Counted from the first letter of the stretch, positions 17,836 through 27,086 are shown. The stretch: 64,000 bases of DNA from CPC320 sp002336405 (GCA_949372595.1 CASIAN010000001.1:1-64000); one strand, 5' to 3'. The notes: generated by a model from the sequence alone, not told the origin. A program made the numbers and translations.

Positions 17836-18192
17836 CTAGCCTCTACTGCGCGAAGTCCGCCCATATCTGCTGTGGGTCTCAGTGAGGCCCCGAGAGCGCT
17901 GACCGTGTTTCCAGTGCGCAGCTGCGATGCGCGCCTTGCCCTCAGCGGTTACCGGGCTGGTGCATAAGCTGCCGTGCAGCCGACAGCGAACCTTACCGCT
18001 GAGCGGAGGTTTTTGGCACATGGTGCCGCTGCCGGTTCTAGCGCCACAGCTTTGGAGGGGGCGTTCGAGGCAAAAACGCCATTTATTACCCCCCTCGAAC
18101 CTAACTTTTGTCACCGCCAATGCCCTCGCATTTATAGGCACTATTTTAGTATATTTAAGGCAGCATTTCGAGGTGCCAGTGGCTTTGCCCAT
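17836..18192 (-). CDS. Hypothetical protein with CGAxT...C...CRLHG motif
   Basis: The frame is 118 residues. Only the last two thirds look meaningful: SCGARTGSGTMCQKPPLSGK, VRCRLHGSLC, then SPVTAEGKARIAAAHWKHGQ. This pattern of cysteines and an RLHG, followed by TxEGxxRxxxAxxxHG, recurs in small proteins often found near phage and transposon genes in alphaproteobacteria. A metal-binding fold is likely; the role is unknown. The true start is unclear and may be downstream of 18192. It lies among pseudogenes, so it may be a relic too. Confidence 0.4.
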   Translation of the reverse strand: MGKATGTSKCCLKYTKIVPINARALAVTKVRFEGGNKWRFCLERPLQSCGARTGSGTMCQKPPLSGKVRCRLHGSLCTSPVTAEGKARIAAAHWKHGQRSRGLTETHSRYGRTSRSRG

Positions 18193-18766
18193 GGGTCGCG
18201 AACCGAGTAAAATTAATCTAATTTAATTGGAATTGACCAATACCATCGGCTAGCACCACAGGCAGCTTGCAAGGTGGGCGCTGCGTTGTTCTGGGGCCAC
18301 GGTTTTTGGGTCCAGTCTTGGGGAGCGATTTATCTTGATGCTGTAACCCTATTTACTGATTTTTGAGGAAGTGAACGGCCCGAAGAGGGCCTTCGAGCCA
18401 GCCGCAGCTAACGTCAGTTTAGGGTCTAAACCGCCGAATGCTGCGCGCATAACAAGGTGACATAATATGCCAAATGCGGATTTTGCCACTCGCATGAATC
18501 GTCCAAAGCAGCCCTGAACGTCAAACTTGCCCGCTATATTGTAACTTTCCATAAGTAGCCGTCTGTCAGTCTGCTATATCGCTGGTTTTGTGAGTAAACT
18601 TTATCAACAAGTTACAATGCGTTCTGCGTAGAGAGTTAGACACGAGATCGTTTTTTGGTTGATCTGAGCCTCGGACATCACCTCATTAAGATAACTGCGT
18701 TCGAAACGTTAATTATCTAAACGCCCGCAACGGTCAGCCCCCTTTTTCATCTTAAGAACGGCCGGG
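18193..18766. other. No recognisable gene
   Basis: This stretch follows the end of the erythritol operon. I see only short frames without family features, and no convincing terminator hairpin past the eryI stop. Confidence 0.4.
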
Positions 18767-19222
18767 TCAGCTTTTGTTATATTTGGTATCGACCGCGTCA
18801 ATCGCCTCGACATTGCCTGCAGACCGGCCCTCGGGATCAAAGGTATTGGACAAAAACGTATCGGCAATATCTTTGGCCAACTCAGCCCCAATTACCCGAG
18901 CGCCCATAGTGATGATCTGCGCGTTGTTTGAGGTTGCAGCCTTGCCGGCAGAATATGTGTCATGGCACTGTGCTGCGCGGATGCCGGGGATCTTATTGGC
19001 CGAAAGGCAAACTCCAATCCCCGTACCACAAACCAGAATGGCGCGTTCAAATTCCCCCGCGATCACGGCTGAGGCCACCCGGTCCGATAAATTGGCGTAG
19101 AATGCGTCTGGACCGGTGTCGGAACGCGACATCTCGGTCACCTCGTGACTGCCTGCCAGATGCTGCGCCAAAACTTTTGCCAAGCCCTCGCCAGCGCTGT
19201 CTCCTGCCACCGCAATTTTCAT
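18767..19222 (-). CDS. eryI: RpiB/LacAB-type isomerase, D-erythrulose 4-phosphate isomerase
   Basis: This is a 151-residue cytoplasmic isomerase of the RpiB family. It begins MKIAVAGDSAGEGLAKVLAQ and has the catalytic Cys loop ILVCGTGIGVCLSANK and the AAQCHDTYSAGKAATSNNAQ segment with the phosphate-binding residues. In Brucella the equivalent gene, paired with a triosephosphate-isomerase-like gene in the ery cluster, turns D-erythrulose 4-phosphate into D-erythrose 4-phosphate, which enters the pentose phosphate pathway. Here it is the last gene of the operon and overlaps eryH by ATGA. Confidence 0.88.
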   Translation of the reverse strand: MKIAVAGDSAGEGLAKVLAQHLAGSHEVTEMSRSDTGPDAFYANLSDRVASAVIAGEFERAILVCGTGIGVCLSANKIPGIRAAQCHDTYSAGKAATSNNAQIITMGARVIGAELAKDIADTFLSNTFDPEGRSAGNVEAIDAVDTKYNKS

Positions 19223-20007
19223 GACTGTTCTCCCGCTTTTTCAATATGTGCCGTGCATTTCGCCAGAATGTCGAGATACCCTTCGATCTGCCAAGCAGAA
19301 CGCCCAATGAACAGCCCGTCAATATGTGGACATCCAATCAGTTCTTCGCAATTTTCCGGATTGACCGAACCACCATAAAGACACGGTACCCGCTGTCCCA
19401 GAACGTCATAGGCCACAGCGCCAATCTCGGCCTGACGAGCATCTGCATAGTCGGATGTCGCTGGAATGCCATGCTCTCCTATCGCCCAAACCGGCTCATA
19501 GGCCAGCACGACAGGCGCTGATTTTTGCGTTTCAGATAACCGGCCCAAGGCACCGCGAACCTGTTTGGCCAGTACTTCTTGGGCCCGACCAGCCTCGCGT
19601 TCCTCCAGCGTCTCGCCAATGCAAATCAATGGGGTCATCCTGTGCCGCACTGCAGCCTCAACCTTTCGTCCCACGGTTTCATCGGTCTCGCCGAAATGGG
19701 CGCGCCGTTCGGAATGGCCCAGTTCTATCAGATCAACGCCGCAATCTGCCAGCATGGGGGCCGATACTTCGCCCGTCCAAGCACCTTCATCCGCCCAATG
19801 CATGTTTTGGGCGCCAACCTTGACCGAACTGCCTGTCAAGGCCGTGCTGACCTCTCGCACTGCGGTAAATGAGGGGATGACAAATCGCTGGATGCGCGGA
19901 TCACGATCTGCATCAGCGGCAGCAAGGGTGCGTGCAAAAGCCAGCGCCTCAGCAAGGGTCTTGTGCATCTTCCAACTGGTGCCGATCCAAAAAGACGGGG
20001 GGGGCAT
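19219..20007 (-). CDS. eryH: Triosephosphate isomerase homologue, L-erythrulose 1-phosphate isomerase
   Basis: This 262-residue TIM-barrel protein keeps the catalytic set: Lys in GTSWKMHKT, His in LIELGHSERRAHF, and Glu in LAYEPVWAIGEHG. The C-terminal phosphate loop LYGGSVNPENCEEL is also present. The family normally interconverts dihydroxyacetone phosphate and glyceraldehyde 3-phosphate. In ery clusters the paralogue (EryH/TpiB) works on L-erythrulose 1-phosphate, giving D-erythrulose 4-phosphate. Position between eryC and eryI supports that role over glycolysis. Confidence 0.87.
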   Translation of the reverse strand: MPPPSFWIGTSWKMHKTLAEALAFARTLAAADADRDPRIQRFVIPSFTAVREVSTALTGSSVKVGAQNMHWADEGAWTGEVSAPMLADCGVDLIELGHSERRAHFGETDETVGRKVEAAVRHRMTPLICIGETLEEREAGRAQEVLAKQVRGALGRLSETQKSAPVVLAYEPVWAIGEHGIPATSDYADARQAEIGAVAYDVLGQRVPCLYGGSVNPENCEELIGCPHIDGLFIGRSAWQIEGYLDILAKCTAHIEKAGEQS

Positions 20008-20043
20008 GGGTCTACCTCGTTTATGCGCTATTAGCTGCGACGT

Positions 20044-20978
20044 TTAAATGTTCAAATCCTCTGCGCCGCTGCTGATGTATGGAGCCCAAAAAGACACGCT
20101 TTCAGCGATTTGGGGGATGACTTCGCGGTCGTTCGGTTCACGTTCCTTGAAGGAGAGTTCCAAACAAATTTCATTGTCCACAGCCCCCCCTTCGGCCAAA
20201 GCCGCCAATAAGGGTTCGGGTTGAATGCGCCCTTTGGCATTGAACGCGGCGGTAAAGGGCCTGTGTCCGCCCTTGTCCATCAGGCTTTGCTTGATGTGGA
20301 TGATCGGGCTGATCTTTGGAACTGCACGTGCCCAGGCATAGGGATTATAATCATCAGGGTTCGGACTGGTTACATCCCCGTGGTCAATATCGGCCATCAT
20401 CCACATGGGCACCGCCATATCGGCTGCGGCGATCCGGCCTTGCAACGCCAGGCTGGCCTTGATGGTGTCCCCAAATTCACGGCCGATGCTCATCGGTTCC
20501 CAGAACAGATGAAGTCTAGTCCTGCCTGCTTGGCGTGCTCTGCAACTTGTGCCCAACAATCGATGACAACTTGCGTCAGATTTTCGCGCCGCGTCGGGTC
20601 ATCAAAATCACGATAGGTAAAGATCGCAAATTGTGTCCCCACAGAGGTGCCCCCCAAATCAGCAATGATATCAGCAAAGGTCTTGAACCATTCTACATAA
20701 TAGCGCCGCACATCGCGGTCGGGATGGCCAAAATGGTTGAGCCGCCCATAAGGCCCTGTCATTCCGCTGGTGACACGCACCCCTGTACGCAGCATCGCTG
20801 CCTGCATGGCCTTGGTCATACGGGCAATGACCGGAGCTGGCCAACTGGGATTGATAAACTCATGGGTGAGTTGCAGATCGCGGATGCGAATATCGCGCGC
20901 CGCCGTGTCGATCAGATCGGCGGGATCGGCAAAGCGGTTGACCAAAGGGTTGGTGTTGAGTGAGAGCGTCAGTGTCAT
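20044..20978 (-). pseudogene. eryC: EryC, D-erythrulose 1-phosphate 3-epimerase, single frameshift
   Basis: The start at ATG 20978 gives MTLTLSLNTNPLVNRFADPA, then DLQLTHEFINPSWPAPVIAR and GVRVTSGMTGPYGRLNHFGH, closely like Brucella EryC. The frame breaks at about 20510 after KQAGLDFI and continues one base out as FWEPMSIGREFGDTI, then MWMMADIDHGDVTS and LELSFKEREPNDREVIPQ, to a stop at 20044. Restoring one base would give about 311 residues, the normal size. EryC is a xylose-isomerase-like TIM barrel that inverts C3 of D-erythrulose 1-phosphate. The rest of the gene is clean, so this is either a very recent loss or a read error. Confidence 0.85.
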
Positions 20979-20988
20979 TGCGGCTCCA

Positions 20989-21216
20989 TCAAAGTAAAAC
21001 TTGGTATGATGAAATACGGCACGGCAGTCGCAGTGCAATACGCCATGAGTTGGCTATCAGACAAATCAGTACGCAAGCCCGTTTGCACCAAGCCCGTTTG
21101 CACCAAGGCTGTTGCAAACCCAGCGCGTTGCCCCCCGCGCCCTTTATCAGCATCAGATCAGCACCAATGCGTACGGAGAATATTGCCAGTGCTTCCAGAT
21201 CAACAGTTCTTGTCAT
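20989..21216 (-). pseudogene. Class II aldolase N-terminal relic
   Basis: The frame starts at ATG 21216, overlapping the eryB stop by ATGA, and reads LEALAIFSVRIGADLMLIKG followed by AGGN. This resembles the start of class II aldolase or bifunctional aldolase-dehydrogenase proteins (LSxRxGADxxLxxxAGGNxS). After that it degenerates into a tandem 15-base duplication and unrelated residues. The coupling to eryB suggests a once complete operon gene that was deleted between eryB and eryC. Confidence 0.45.
21075..21104. repeat. Tandem 15-base direct repeat
   Basis: The unit AAGCCCGTTTGCACC occurs twice without a gap at 21075-21089 and 21090-21104. It lies inside the aldolase relic, where it gives WCKRAWCKRA on the minus strand. 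It looks like a slippage duplication in sequence no longer under selection. Confidence 0.85.
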
Positions 21217-22712
21217 GCGGGGGCCTGTAAAACGTCGTCAAACCACTTGGTAAACTCTGAGATTTGCGGAGCGGACATATGTAGGTTTTCCTTAGTGCGA
21301 CGATACAAGACGTCTTCGGCGCTGCGGGCCCATTCATTTGCATAAAGATAGCGCACTTCAGCTTCAAACAATTTGGGGCTGAAACTTTGCCCCAAGTCTT
21401 TTATCGTTGAGGCGTCCCCGATGATCCAACGTATCCGCGTTCCGTATAGACGGGCCCAATGAGATGACAAATCAAGTGGCAGCCAAGGGTATTCAGTCTG
21501 GATTTCGGCAAGAAAGTTCTCAAACTCAGCGTCTTTAATATCGCCCCCTGGCAAGGAGGCTTGCGCTGTCCAGTCACCTCCAATCTGTGGGAAGAAACGC
21601 TCCAGTTTTTGCACTGCATGCTCTGCGAGCTTACGAAAAGTCGTGATTTTACCGCCAAAGACATTTAATAAAGGGGCACCGCCGATGGTTTCAAGATCAA
21701 GGACGTAATCCCGCGTCACAGCCGAAGGGTTACCCGCGCCATCATCATAGAGCGGCCGAACCCCTGAAAAGCTTTGCACAATATCGTCGGCGCACAGTTC
21801 TTGCTTGAAGTAGCGGTTCACAGCCGCCAGCAGATATTCGATTTCGCCCTCATCCACAGCGACATCATCTGGTGTACCCTCATAGGCAACATCAGTTGTC
21901 CCAATCAGCGCCTTATCCCCTTCATAAGGGTTGATAAAAATCACACGCTTGTCGTGGTTCTGCACCAGATAGGCCTGCGTTCCTTCCCAGAATTTTGGAG
22001 TGATTATATGAGACCCTTTGACCAGCCGCACCTTTCGCGCGGAGTTGGTACCTGTAACCCTACCCACAATATCATTCACCCATGGACCGGCTGCATTGAC
22101 GATGGCACGGGCTTTAAAGCTGCGCGCACCGCCTGGCCCGTTCACAGAAACATTCCACATGTCGCCCTCGCGCCGCGCACTTGTGCAGGCGGTACGGGTC
22201 AACACCTCAGCGCCATTTTTGGCGGCATCGACAGCGTTTAGCACGACCAGACGACTGTCATCGACCCAACAGTCTGAATATTCAAAGCCCTTGGTATACA
22301 TATCCTTGAGCGGTGCACCTTCAGGGCTGTGGCGCAGTTTTAGCGTGCGGGTGCCCGGCAGTTTCTTGCGCCCACCAAGGTTATCGTACAAAAACAGACC
22401 CAACCGTATCAACCAAGCAGGACGATCCAGCGGCGAGTGTGGCAAAACAAATCGCATTGGCCAGATGATGTGGCTGGCGGTGTTCAGCAGCACCTCGCGT
22501 TCAATCAACGCTTCGCGTACCAACCGGAATTCGTAATACTCCAGATAACGCAGGCCGCCATGCACCAGTTTTCCGGATCGCGAGGACGTCCCTTGGGCCA
22601 GATCGTCTTTCTCACAGAGCACCACACTCAGGCCCCGACCTGCAGCATCCCGCGCGATCCCAGTACCATTGATGCCGCCACCAATTACAAAAAGGTCGAC
22701 CGCCTCAGTCAA
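21213..22712 (-). CDS. eryB: FAD-dependent D-erythritol 1-phosphate dehydrogenase (GlpD family)
   Basis: This 499-residue flavoprotein begins DLFVIGGGINGTGIARDAAG, the FAD-binding Rossmann motif, followed by SSRSGKLVHGGLRYLEYYEF, hallmark of the glycerol-3-phosphate dehydrogenase family. Such enzymes sit on the cytoplasmic face of the membrane and pass electrons to quinone. In ery clusters the member (EryB) oxidises D-erythritol 1-phosphate to D-erythrulose 1-phosphate. It overlaps the aldolase gene by ATGA. Use on glycerol 3-phosphate cannot be excluded. Confidence 0.9.
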   Translation of the reverse strand: MTEAVDLFVIGGGINGTGIARDAAGRGLSVVLCEKDDLAQGTSSRSGKLVHGGLRYLEYYEFRLVREALIEREVLLNTASHIIWPMRFVLPHSPLDRPAWLIRLGLFLYDNLGGRKKLPGTRTLKLRHSPEGAPLKDMYTKGFEYSDCWVDDSRLVVLNAVDAAKNGAEVLTRTACTSARREGDMWNVSVNGPGGARSFKARAIVNAAGPWVNDIVGRVTGTNSARKVRLVKGSHIITPKFWEGTQAYLVQNHDKRVIFINPYEGDKALIGTTDVAYEGTPDDVAVDEGEIEYLLAAVNRYFKQELCADDIVQSFSGVRPLYDDGAGNPSAVTRDYVLDLETIGGAPLLNVFGGKITTFRKLAEHAVQKLERFFPQIGGDWTAQASLPGGDIKDAEFENFLAEIQTEYPWLPLDLSSHWARLYGTRIRWIIGDASTIKDLGQSFSPKLFEAEVRYLYANEWARSAEDVLYRRTKENLHMSAPQISEFTKWFDDVLQAPA

Positions 22713-23362
22713 TTTTCCCTTTCCTTTGATTGCACACCATAGCTTTCAAAACCTTTAGCAGTTTCCACGATTTCAGCGTCACTCAATACCACGCCGCCAC
22801 CGATGTTCAGGGCGTGATAATATTGGTGCGCCAACGCCTCCAGTTCTCCAGCCAGCCATATGGCGCGCGTCAGATCGCCCTCCCCGACGACCATGCCCTG
22901 CTTGGCCATCAGACGGGCTTTGCGCCTGTCCATTGCTGCCAGCACCTTCTCTGACAGCGCGACGGTTCCACAACGGGCATACTCACAAACTCGGACATCC
23001 GAGCCACTAAACGGCACTATTATATGGTGGAACGCCGGGATTGGCTTGTGCGCCACTGAAAGAATTGTCGAATAAGGTGCATGGGTGTGGACAACCGCAT
23101 TGATGTCCGGAGGCGCGCGCAGAATATTGCTATGAAACTGCCACTCTGAGGACGGTTTGTTCGGCTCCGTGCAATCACCATCCTTCGACGCAAGTGCCAT
23201 GCTTGCAATCAGCTCAGGTTGGATGACATCACAGCCAACTGCTGAAGGTGTGATCATCATCTTGTCACCATCACGCACCGATACGTTGCCGGATGCCCCA
23301 CGATCCATGCCGTCAGCTGCAAGTTTCTTACAAGCTGCGATAATGTCTGAGTGACGGTCCAT
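22709..23362 (-). CDS. Class II aldolase/adducin-family enzyme
   Basis: This is a 217-residue protein from ATG 23362 (MDRHSDIIAACKKLAADGMD). It shows the class II aldolase fold: GASGNVSVRDGDKMMITPSA near residues 22-41 for substrate binding, and zinc ligands in VVHTHAPYSTIL. The size is that of L-fuculose-1-phosphate aldolases. It begins 4 bases after the hydroxyacid dehydrogenase stop. It is not part of the known EryA-B-C-H-I route. It may cleave a ketose or ketonic acid phosphate side product, or serve a second tetritol. The exact substrate is open. Confidence 0.8.
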   Translation of the reverse strand: MDRHSDIIAACKKLAADGMDRGASGNVSVRDGDKMMITPSAVGCDVIQPELIASMALASKDGDCTEPNKPSSEWQFHSNILRAPPDINAVVHTHAPYSTILSVAHKPIPAFHHIIVPFSGSDVRVCEYARCGTVALSEKVLAAMDRRKARLMAKQGMVVGEGDLTRAIWLAGELEALAHQYYHALNIGGGVVLSDAEIVETAKGFESYGVQSKEREN

Positions 23363-23366
23363 GAGA

Positions 23367-24407
23367 TCAACACGGATTGCGCGGCGGTTCGCCAGCGATA
23401 TAGCGGCGCACCTCTTCGGCGGCCTGTTCGGCTGCAAAAGTGACCGTGCGCACCGAAGCTCCAGCGATGTGCGGGGTCACAGTTATATTGGGAAGTTGCA
23501 ATAGGGGCCAATCGGTGGGCACAGGCTCGATCCCAAAGGTTTCCATCATGGCACTGCCAATCTCATTGTTGACCAAGGCCTGATAGAGATCGTCGTAATC
23601 GCACATTGGGCCGCGAGCGGTGTTCACAAACAACGCATCCTTCTTCATCTTGCGAAACGCCTCAGCATTCATCATTTTCTTGGTCTCAGATGTCACGCGG
23701 GCATGAAGGGTCACAACATCTGAGTCTGTCAAAATTCTTTCAAAAGAGACATGTTCAACACCAGCCTGCGTATCCTCAGGGGCAAGCTGAACGTAGGGGT
23801 CACAGACTAGAACCTTCGTGCCAAAGGCCAAAAGCAGCTTTACAACTTTGGTTCCAATATTTCCATAGCCGATGACTCCCACAGTCATTTCGTTCAATTC
23901 ACGTCCAGTCACATCCGCACGATAAAGATCGCCGCGCCAATTACCTTTGCGCAAATCCTCATGGCCTTCGCGGATTTTGCGTGTTTCGGCCAGAATGGCA
24001 CCTAAGGTAAATTCTGCGACGGCGCTGGAGTTACGCCCCGGAGTGTTCACAACCGTCACACCGTGGTCTTTTGCAGCTGCCATATCGATATTCACGGGGC
24101 CACCGCGCGATACGGCCACCAGTTTCAGGTTAGGCAACTTTTCAAACATACCACGCGATAGCGGCGCTAAATGGGTCACAAAGATTTCGGCGTCCCCAAC
24201 AAAGTTCACGACATCGTCCACCGTGCCAAAATATTCCTTAAGCCCGTCCATCCCATCGACGGCATAACCGTGCTCCATCGGTTCATCGGGCCAATTGTCT
24301 TTTCGGACGTGCAAAGCAACCTTGTCTCCGCACGCAGCCTCTAATTCACGGGCAAAGATCTCGGGCAGCATGAAAAGGTCACCAATAATAGCTACGGACT
24401 TAGGCAT
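23367..24407 (-). CDS. D-2-hydroxyacid dehydrogenase family (SerA-like)
   Basis: This 346-residue NAD-dependent enzyme starts at ATG 24407 (MPKSVAIIGDLFMLPEIFAR), overlapping the kinase stop by 8 bases. It has the NAD-binding GVIGYGNIGTKVVKL, catalytic Arg in FVNTARGPMCD, Glu in ETFGIEPVP and His in VTPHIAGAS. The family reversibly oxidises 2-hydroxyacids. Its place between eryA and an aldolase suggests a side branch acting on a four-carbon acid or acid phosphate, but nothing in the sequence fixes the substrate. Confidence 0.8.
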   Translation of the reverse strand: MPKSVAIIGDLFMLPEIFARELEAACGDKVALHVRKDNWPDEPMEHGYAVDGMDGLKEYFGTVDDVVNFVGDAEIFVTHLAPLSRGMFEKLPNLKLVAVSRGGPVNIDMAAAKDHGVTVVNTPGRNSSAVAEFTLGAILAETRKIREGHEDLRKGNWRGDLYRADVTGRELNEMTVGVIGYGNIGTKVVKLLLAFGTKVLVCDPYVQLAPEDTQAGVEHVSFERILTDSDVVTLHARVTSETKKMMNAEAFRKMKKDALFVNTARGPMCDYDDLYQALVNNEIGSAMMETFGIEPVPTDWPLLQLPNITVTPHIAGASVRTVTFAAEQAAEEVRRYIAGEPPRNPC

Positions 24408-25968
24408 TTTTAGTCTCCTTAACAGCTGCAAGCGCTGCCCAAACTGGGACAACTGATTTGCGAAGCGACTGATATGCAGGAAAATTCATTTGATACAGCG
24501 TAGCAAGCTCTGAATCCGGCACTTCAATGGCCCCCAAAAGTGGGCGCACCCACGCATCAACACAGGCATCCATATCCGAGTAAACTCCAATAGCTTGTGC
24601 CGCAATCATCGCAGCGCCGGCAGCACCTGCCTCTTCACGATTAACCGTGCGCACCGATGCCCCAAGTGCCGCAGACAAAATTGTGCGTAAACCTGCCGAA
24701 CGCGCCGCCCCCCCTGTCAGTCGGATTTCGGCAGGCACAGGCCCCATGGCGTCATAGCAATCACGCGCTGCATAGCCGATGCCTTCAATGACAGCGCGTA
24801 ACAGATCAGGAAAGCGGTGCTGCGAGGATAAGCCAGTGAAGCCAGCACGCGCATTGGTCTCCACAAACGGACCGCGCTCCCCCGCTTCTGAAATATAGGG
24901 GTGATAAAGTACCGATGCAGGACTGGTTTGGGTCAACCAGTCTTCAATCTGCGCCACCATATCAGCGTGGGTCACTGACCCACCAAATTGTGTCACAAGG
25001 TCGGCACCCATCCCCAGAAGCCAGTCAATATTCAAGGTAGACGCCATATTGGTCTGAACCTGCGCCACCATGCCTGGCACTGGCAAAACCATTGTATAGC
25101 CCGAGGGCTCATCGTTCAGCGTCACCTCCGCTGCCGCTACAGCACGCATATGCATGCCCGTAGAGCCAATAATTGTACATCCCGTTTCTTCACCGCGGGT
25201 ATAGATGCCCGCCCCCATCCCGGTACAGATCACGTCCACATAGGCCAGCGCGACGGGCGTCCCAGCCAGCAAGCCTGTCTGCACGGCTGCGTCAGCCGTC
25301 AAAGCGTGCGTATGTTGGGTGCCGTCAACGATCTCAGGCAACAGCCCACGTCGTCCACTCAGGCCAAGCTGCGCGATCACCGCATCGCTATATTTGCGAC
25401 TGGTATAACTACCGAAGGTGAAATTAGCTTCTGACGGATCGGTCGCGCGTACCCCAGTGAGGTTAAGATACAACCAGTCCTTGCAATGCAAAGCCACTTC
25501 GGAGCGGTCTAGAAGATCGTGCGCTGTGGCGTCCATATGCGCCAACTGAACCCCCATCTGGCAGGCGTTGAGCCCTGTCCCTGTGCTTTCAAACCGGGCA
25601 CGCGTATCATTGTCGCGCAGCCGTTTGGCGGTTACTGCACTACGCGCGTCAAGCCAAAGCCAACCATCTGTCACAGGCCGATTGCCTGCCCCAACCAGCC
25701 ATGTGCCATCCCCCTGCCCTGTGACCGATATCGCGGCGGTGCGCTTGGCCAGACGCGGCACCTTATTGGTCAGGCTCCGAAGGGTTTTGGCGCAGTCTGC
25801 CCATATATCGTCTTGAGATTGATAGGCTGCGCCATTGGCCCCCGTCACATAGCGGTTCGGAGTCGAAGCGACGGCAATCTGGAGCCCGTCCAGCGTAAAG
25901 GCAACTGACTTTACGACAGAAGTCCCAGCATCAATACCAATCAGAATGTCTTGCCCCGATGCCGTCAT
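24400..25968 (-). CDS. eryA: Erythritol kinase (FGGY family)
   Basis: This cytoplasmic kinase of 522 residues has N-terminal LIGIDAGTSVVKSVAFTLDG, the central TGQGDGTWLVGAG and DGWLWLDARSA, and the C-terminal ATP-site region EIRLTGGAARSAGLRTILSA. The sequence agrees closely with what I recall of Brucella EryA, including HCKDWLYLNLTGVRATDPSE. It makes D-erythritol 1-phosphate from erythritol and ATP. It follows the transporter ATPase gene with an ATGA overlap, so uptake and phosphorylation are made together. Confidence 0.92.
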   Translation of the reverse strand: MTASGQDILIGIDAGTSVVKSVAFTLDGLQIAVASTPNRYVTGANGAAYQSQDDIWADCAKTLRSLTNKVPRLAKRTAAISVTGQGDGTWLVGAGNRPVTDGWLWLDARSAVTAKRLRDNDTRARFESTGTGLNACQMGVQLAHMDATAHDLLDRSEVALHCKDWLYLNLTGVRATDPSEANFTFGSYTSRKYSDAVIAQLGLSGRRGLLPEIVDGTQHTHALTADAAVQTGLLAGTPVALAYVDVICTGMGAGIYTRGEETGCTIIGSTGMHMRAVAAAEVTLNDEPSGYTMVLPVPGMVAQVQTNMASTLNIDWLLGMGADLVTQFGGSVTHADMVAQIEDWLTQTSPASVLYHPYISEAGERGPFVETNARAGFTGLSSQHRFPDLLRAVIEGIGYAARDCYDAMGPVPAEIRLTGGAARSAGLRTILSAALGASVRTVNREEAGAAGAAMIAAQAIGVYSDMDACVDAWVRPLLGAIEVPDSELATLYQMNFPAYQSLRKSVVPVWAALAAVKETKNA

Positions 25969-27086
25969 GCAAGCTGACCCCCATGGCTGATAGCAGCGCC
26001 TGTATCTGTGTCAAAGAAATGCAGATCGTCCGGCATCAGACGCACTTTGATAGTGTCGCCTACTGCGAGATCCGCTCGGTCATGTTCAACCAACACCAGA
26101 GTACCACCCGCAAAGCTGGCAGCTATATGAGACTGATCCCCAAGCCATTGGTTTGCTATGACCTGAGCAGCTGCGCCATCAGAACTGCGATGCACCGCAT
26201 AGGGACGCACACCCAGCATCATGTCAGCGCGCGCCAAAAGCGCCGAACGCACGTCTGGGGCAAAAGCGTCTGCAGCATATTCAAGATAAAGCCCGTCGTA
26301 CAAATCAAGCCGCAACTGCCCACCAGCCTGTTTGGCTTTCACCGGAAAGACGTTCATGGGCGGTTCTCCTACGAATGTGCCTGTGAACAGATTGGCCGGT
26401 GCGTCTTTGATCTCTTGTGGGGCTGCATATTGCTGCAAAATGCCGTCCTCCATGACCGCGATACGGTCGGCAAGGGCGTTGGCTTCAGTCTGGTCATGCG
26501 TCACAAGGATCGCTGTCAGTTCACGCTCTTTAATGTAGTGTTTGATGCGGCCGCGCAGTAATGTCCGCAACTGTGGCTCAAGCTGTCCCATCGGCTCATC
26601 CAGCAAATGCAAATCAGCATCGCGGATCAACGCGCGCGCAAGTGACGCACGCTGTTGCTGCCCGCCCGAGACCGACATCGGGTAGCGGTCAAGGATATCC
26701 GTGATCTCCAACATATCCGAAACGTGCTTGACCCGTGATGCCACTTCCGTGTCCAGCAACTTTGCCGCCTTCAGAGCAAAGGCAATATTTTCGCGCAAGG
26801 TCACAGTAGGATAAAGCGAATAGCCCTCAAATGCCATGGCGACATTTCGGCGGGCGGGGGGCAATGTCTGCACTTCACGACCAGCCAATGTGATCTTGCC
26901 TCGGCTGACCTCTTCAAATCCTGCGACCATGCGTAGCGTCGAGGTTTTGCCGCAGCCCGATGAGCCCAACAGTGCGATGATTTCGCCTTTGTTGACCTCC
27001 ATGCTGATATTTTGCACCGCATGAACTCCTGTGTCGATAGGGCCATAAAATTTGTCTACGGAGTCAAGTTGCAGATGAGCTTTCAT
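25965..27086 (-). CDS. ABC transporter ATP-binding protein (ery transporter, second)
   Basis: This is a 373-residue CUT1-type ATPase. Landmarks are Walker A GSSGCGKTS, Q-loop AFEGYSLYPT, signature VSGGQQQRASLARA, Walker B LHLLDEPMGQLEP and switch His VTHDQTEANAL. Note Q-to-E in the Q-loop (MAFEGY) and GQLEP instead of the usual SNLDA D-loop, both uncommon. The C-terminal domain (MLGVRPYAV) is of MalK type. It joins eryA by ATGA and the first ATPase by TAATG. It probably pairs with the 27086-28195 product in a heterodimer. Confidence 0.9.
   Translation of the reverse strand: MKAHLQLDSVDKFYGPIDTGVHAVQNISMEVNKGEIIALLGSSGCGKTSTLRMVAGFEEVSRGKITLAGREVQTLPPARRNVAMAFEGYSLYPTVTLRENIAFALKAAKLLDTEVASRVKHVSDMLEITDILDRYPMSVSGGQQQRASLARALIRDADLHLLDEPMGQLEPQLRTLLRGRIKHYIKERELTAILVTHDQTEANALADRIAVMEDGILQQYAAPQEIKDAPANLFTGTFVGEPPMNVFPVKAKQAGGQLRLDLYDGLYLEYAADAFAPDVRSALLARADMMLGVRPYAVHRSSDGAAAQVIANQWLGDQSHIAASFAGGTLVLVEHDRADLAVGDTIKVRLMPDDLHFFDTDTGAAISHGGQLA

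Noticed and set aside
19219..20007. Glycolytic triosephosphate isomerase
   Set aside because: The residues would allow it, but coupling to eryI and position in the ery operon point to the EryH role.
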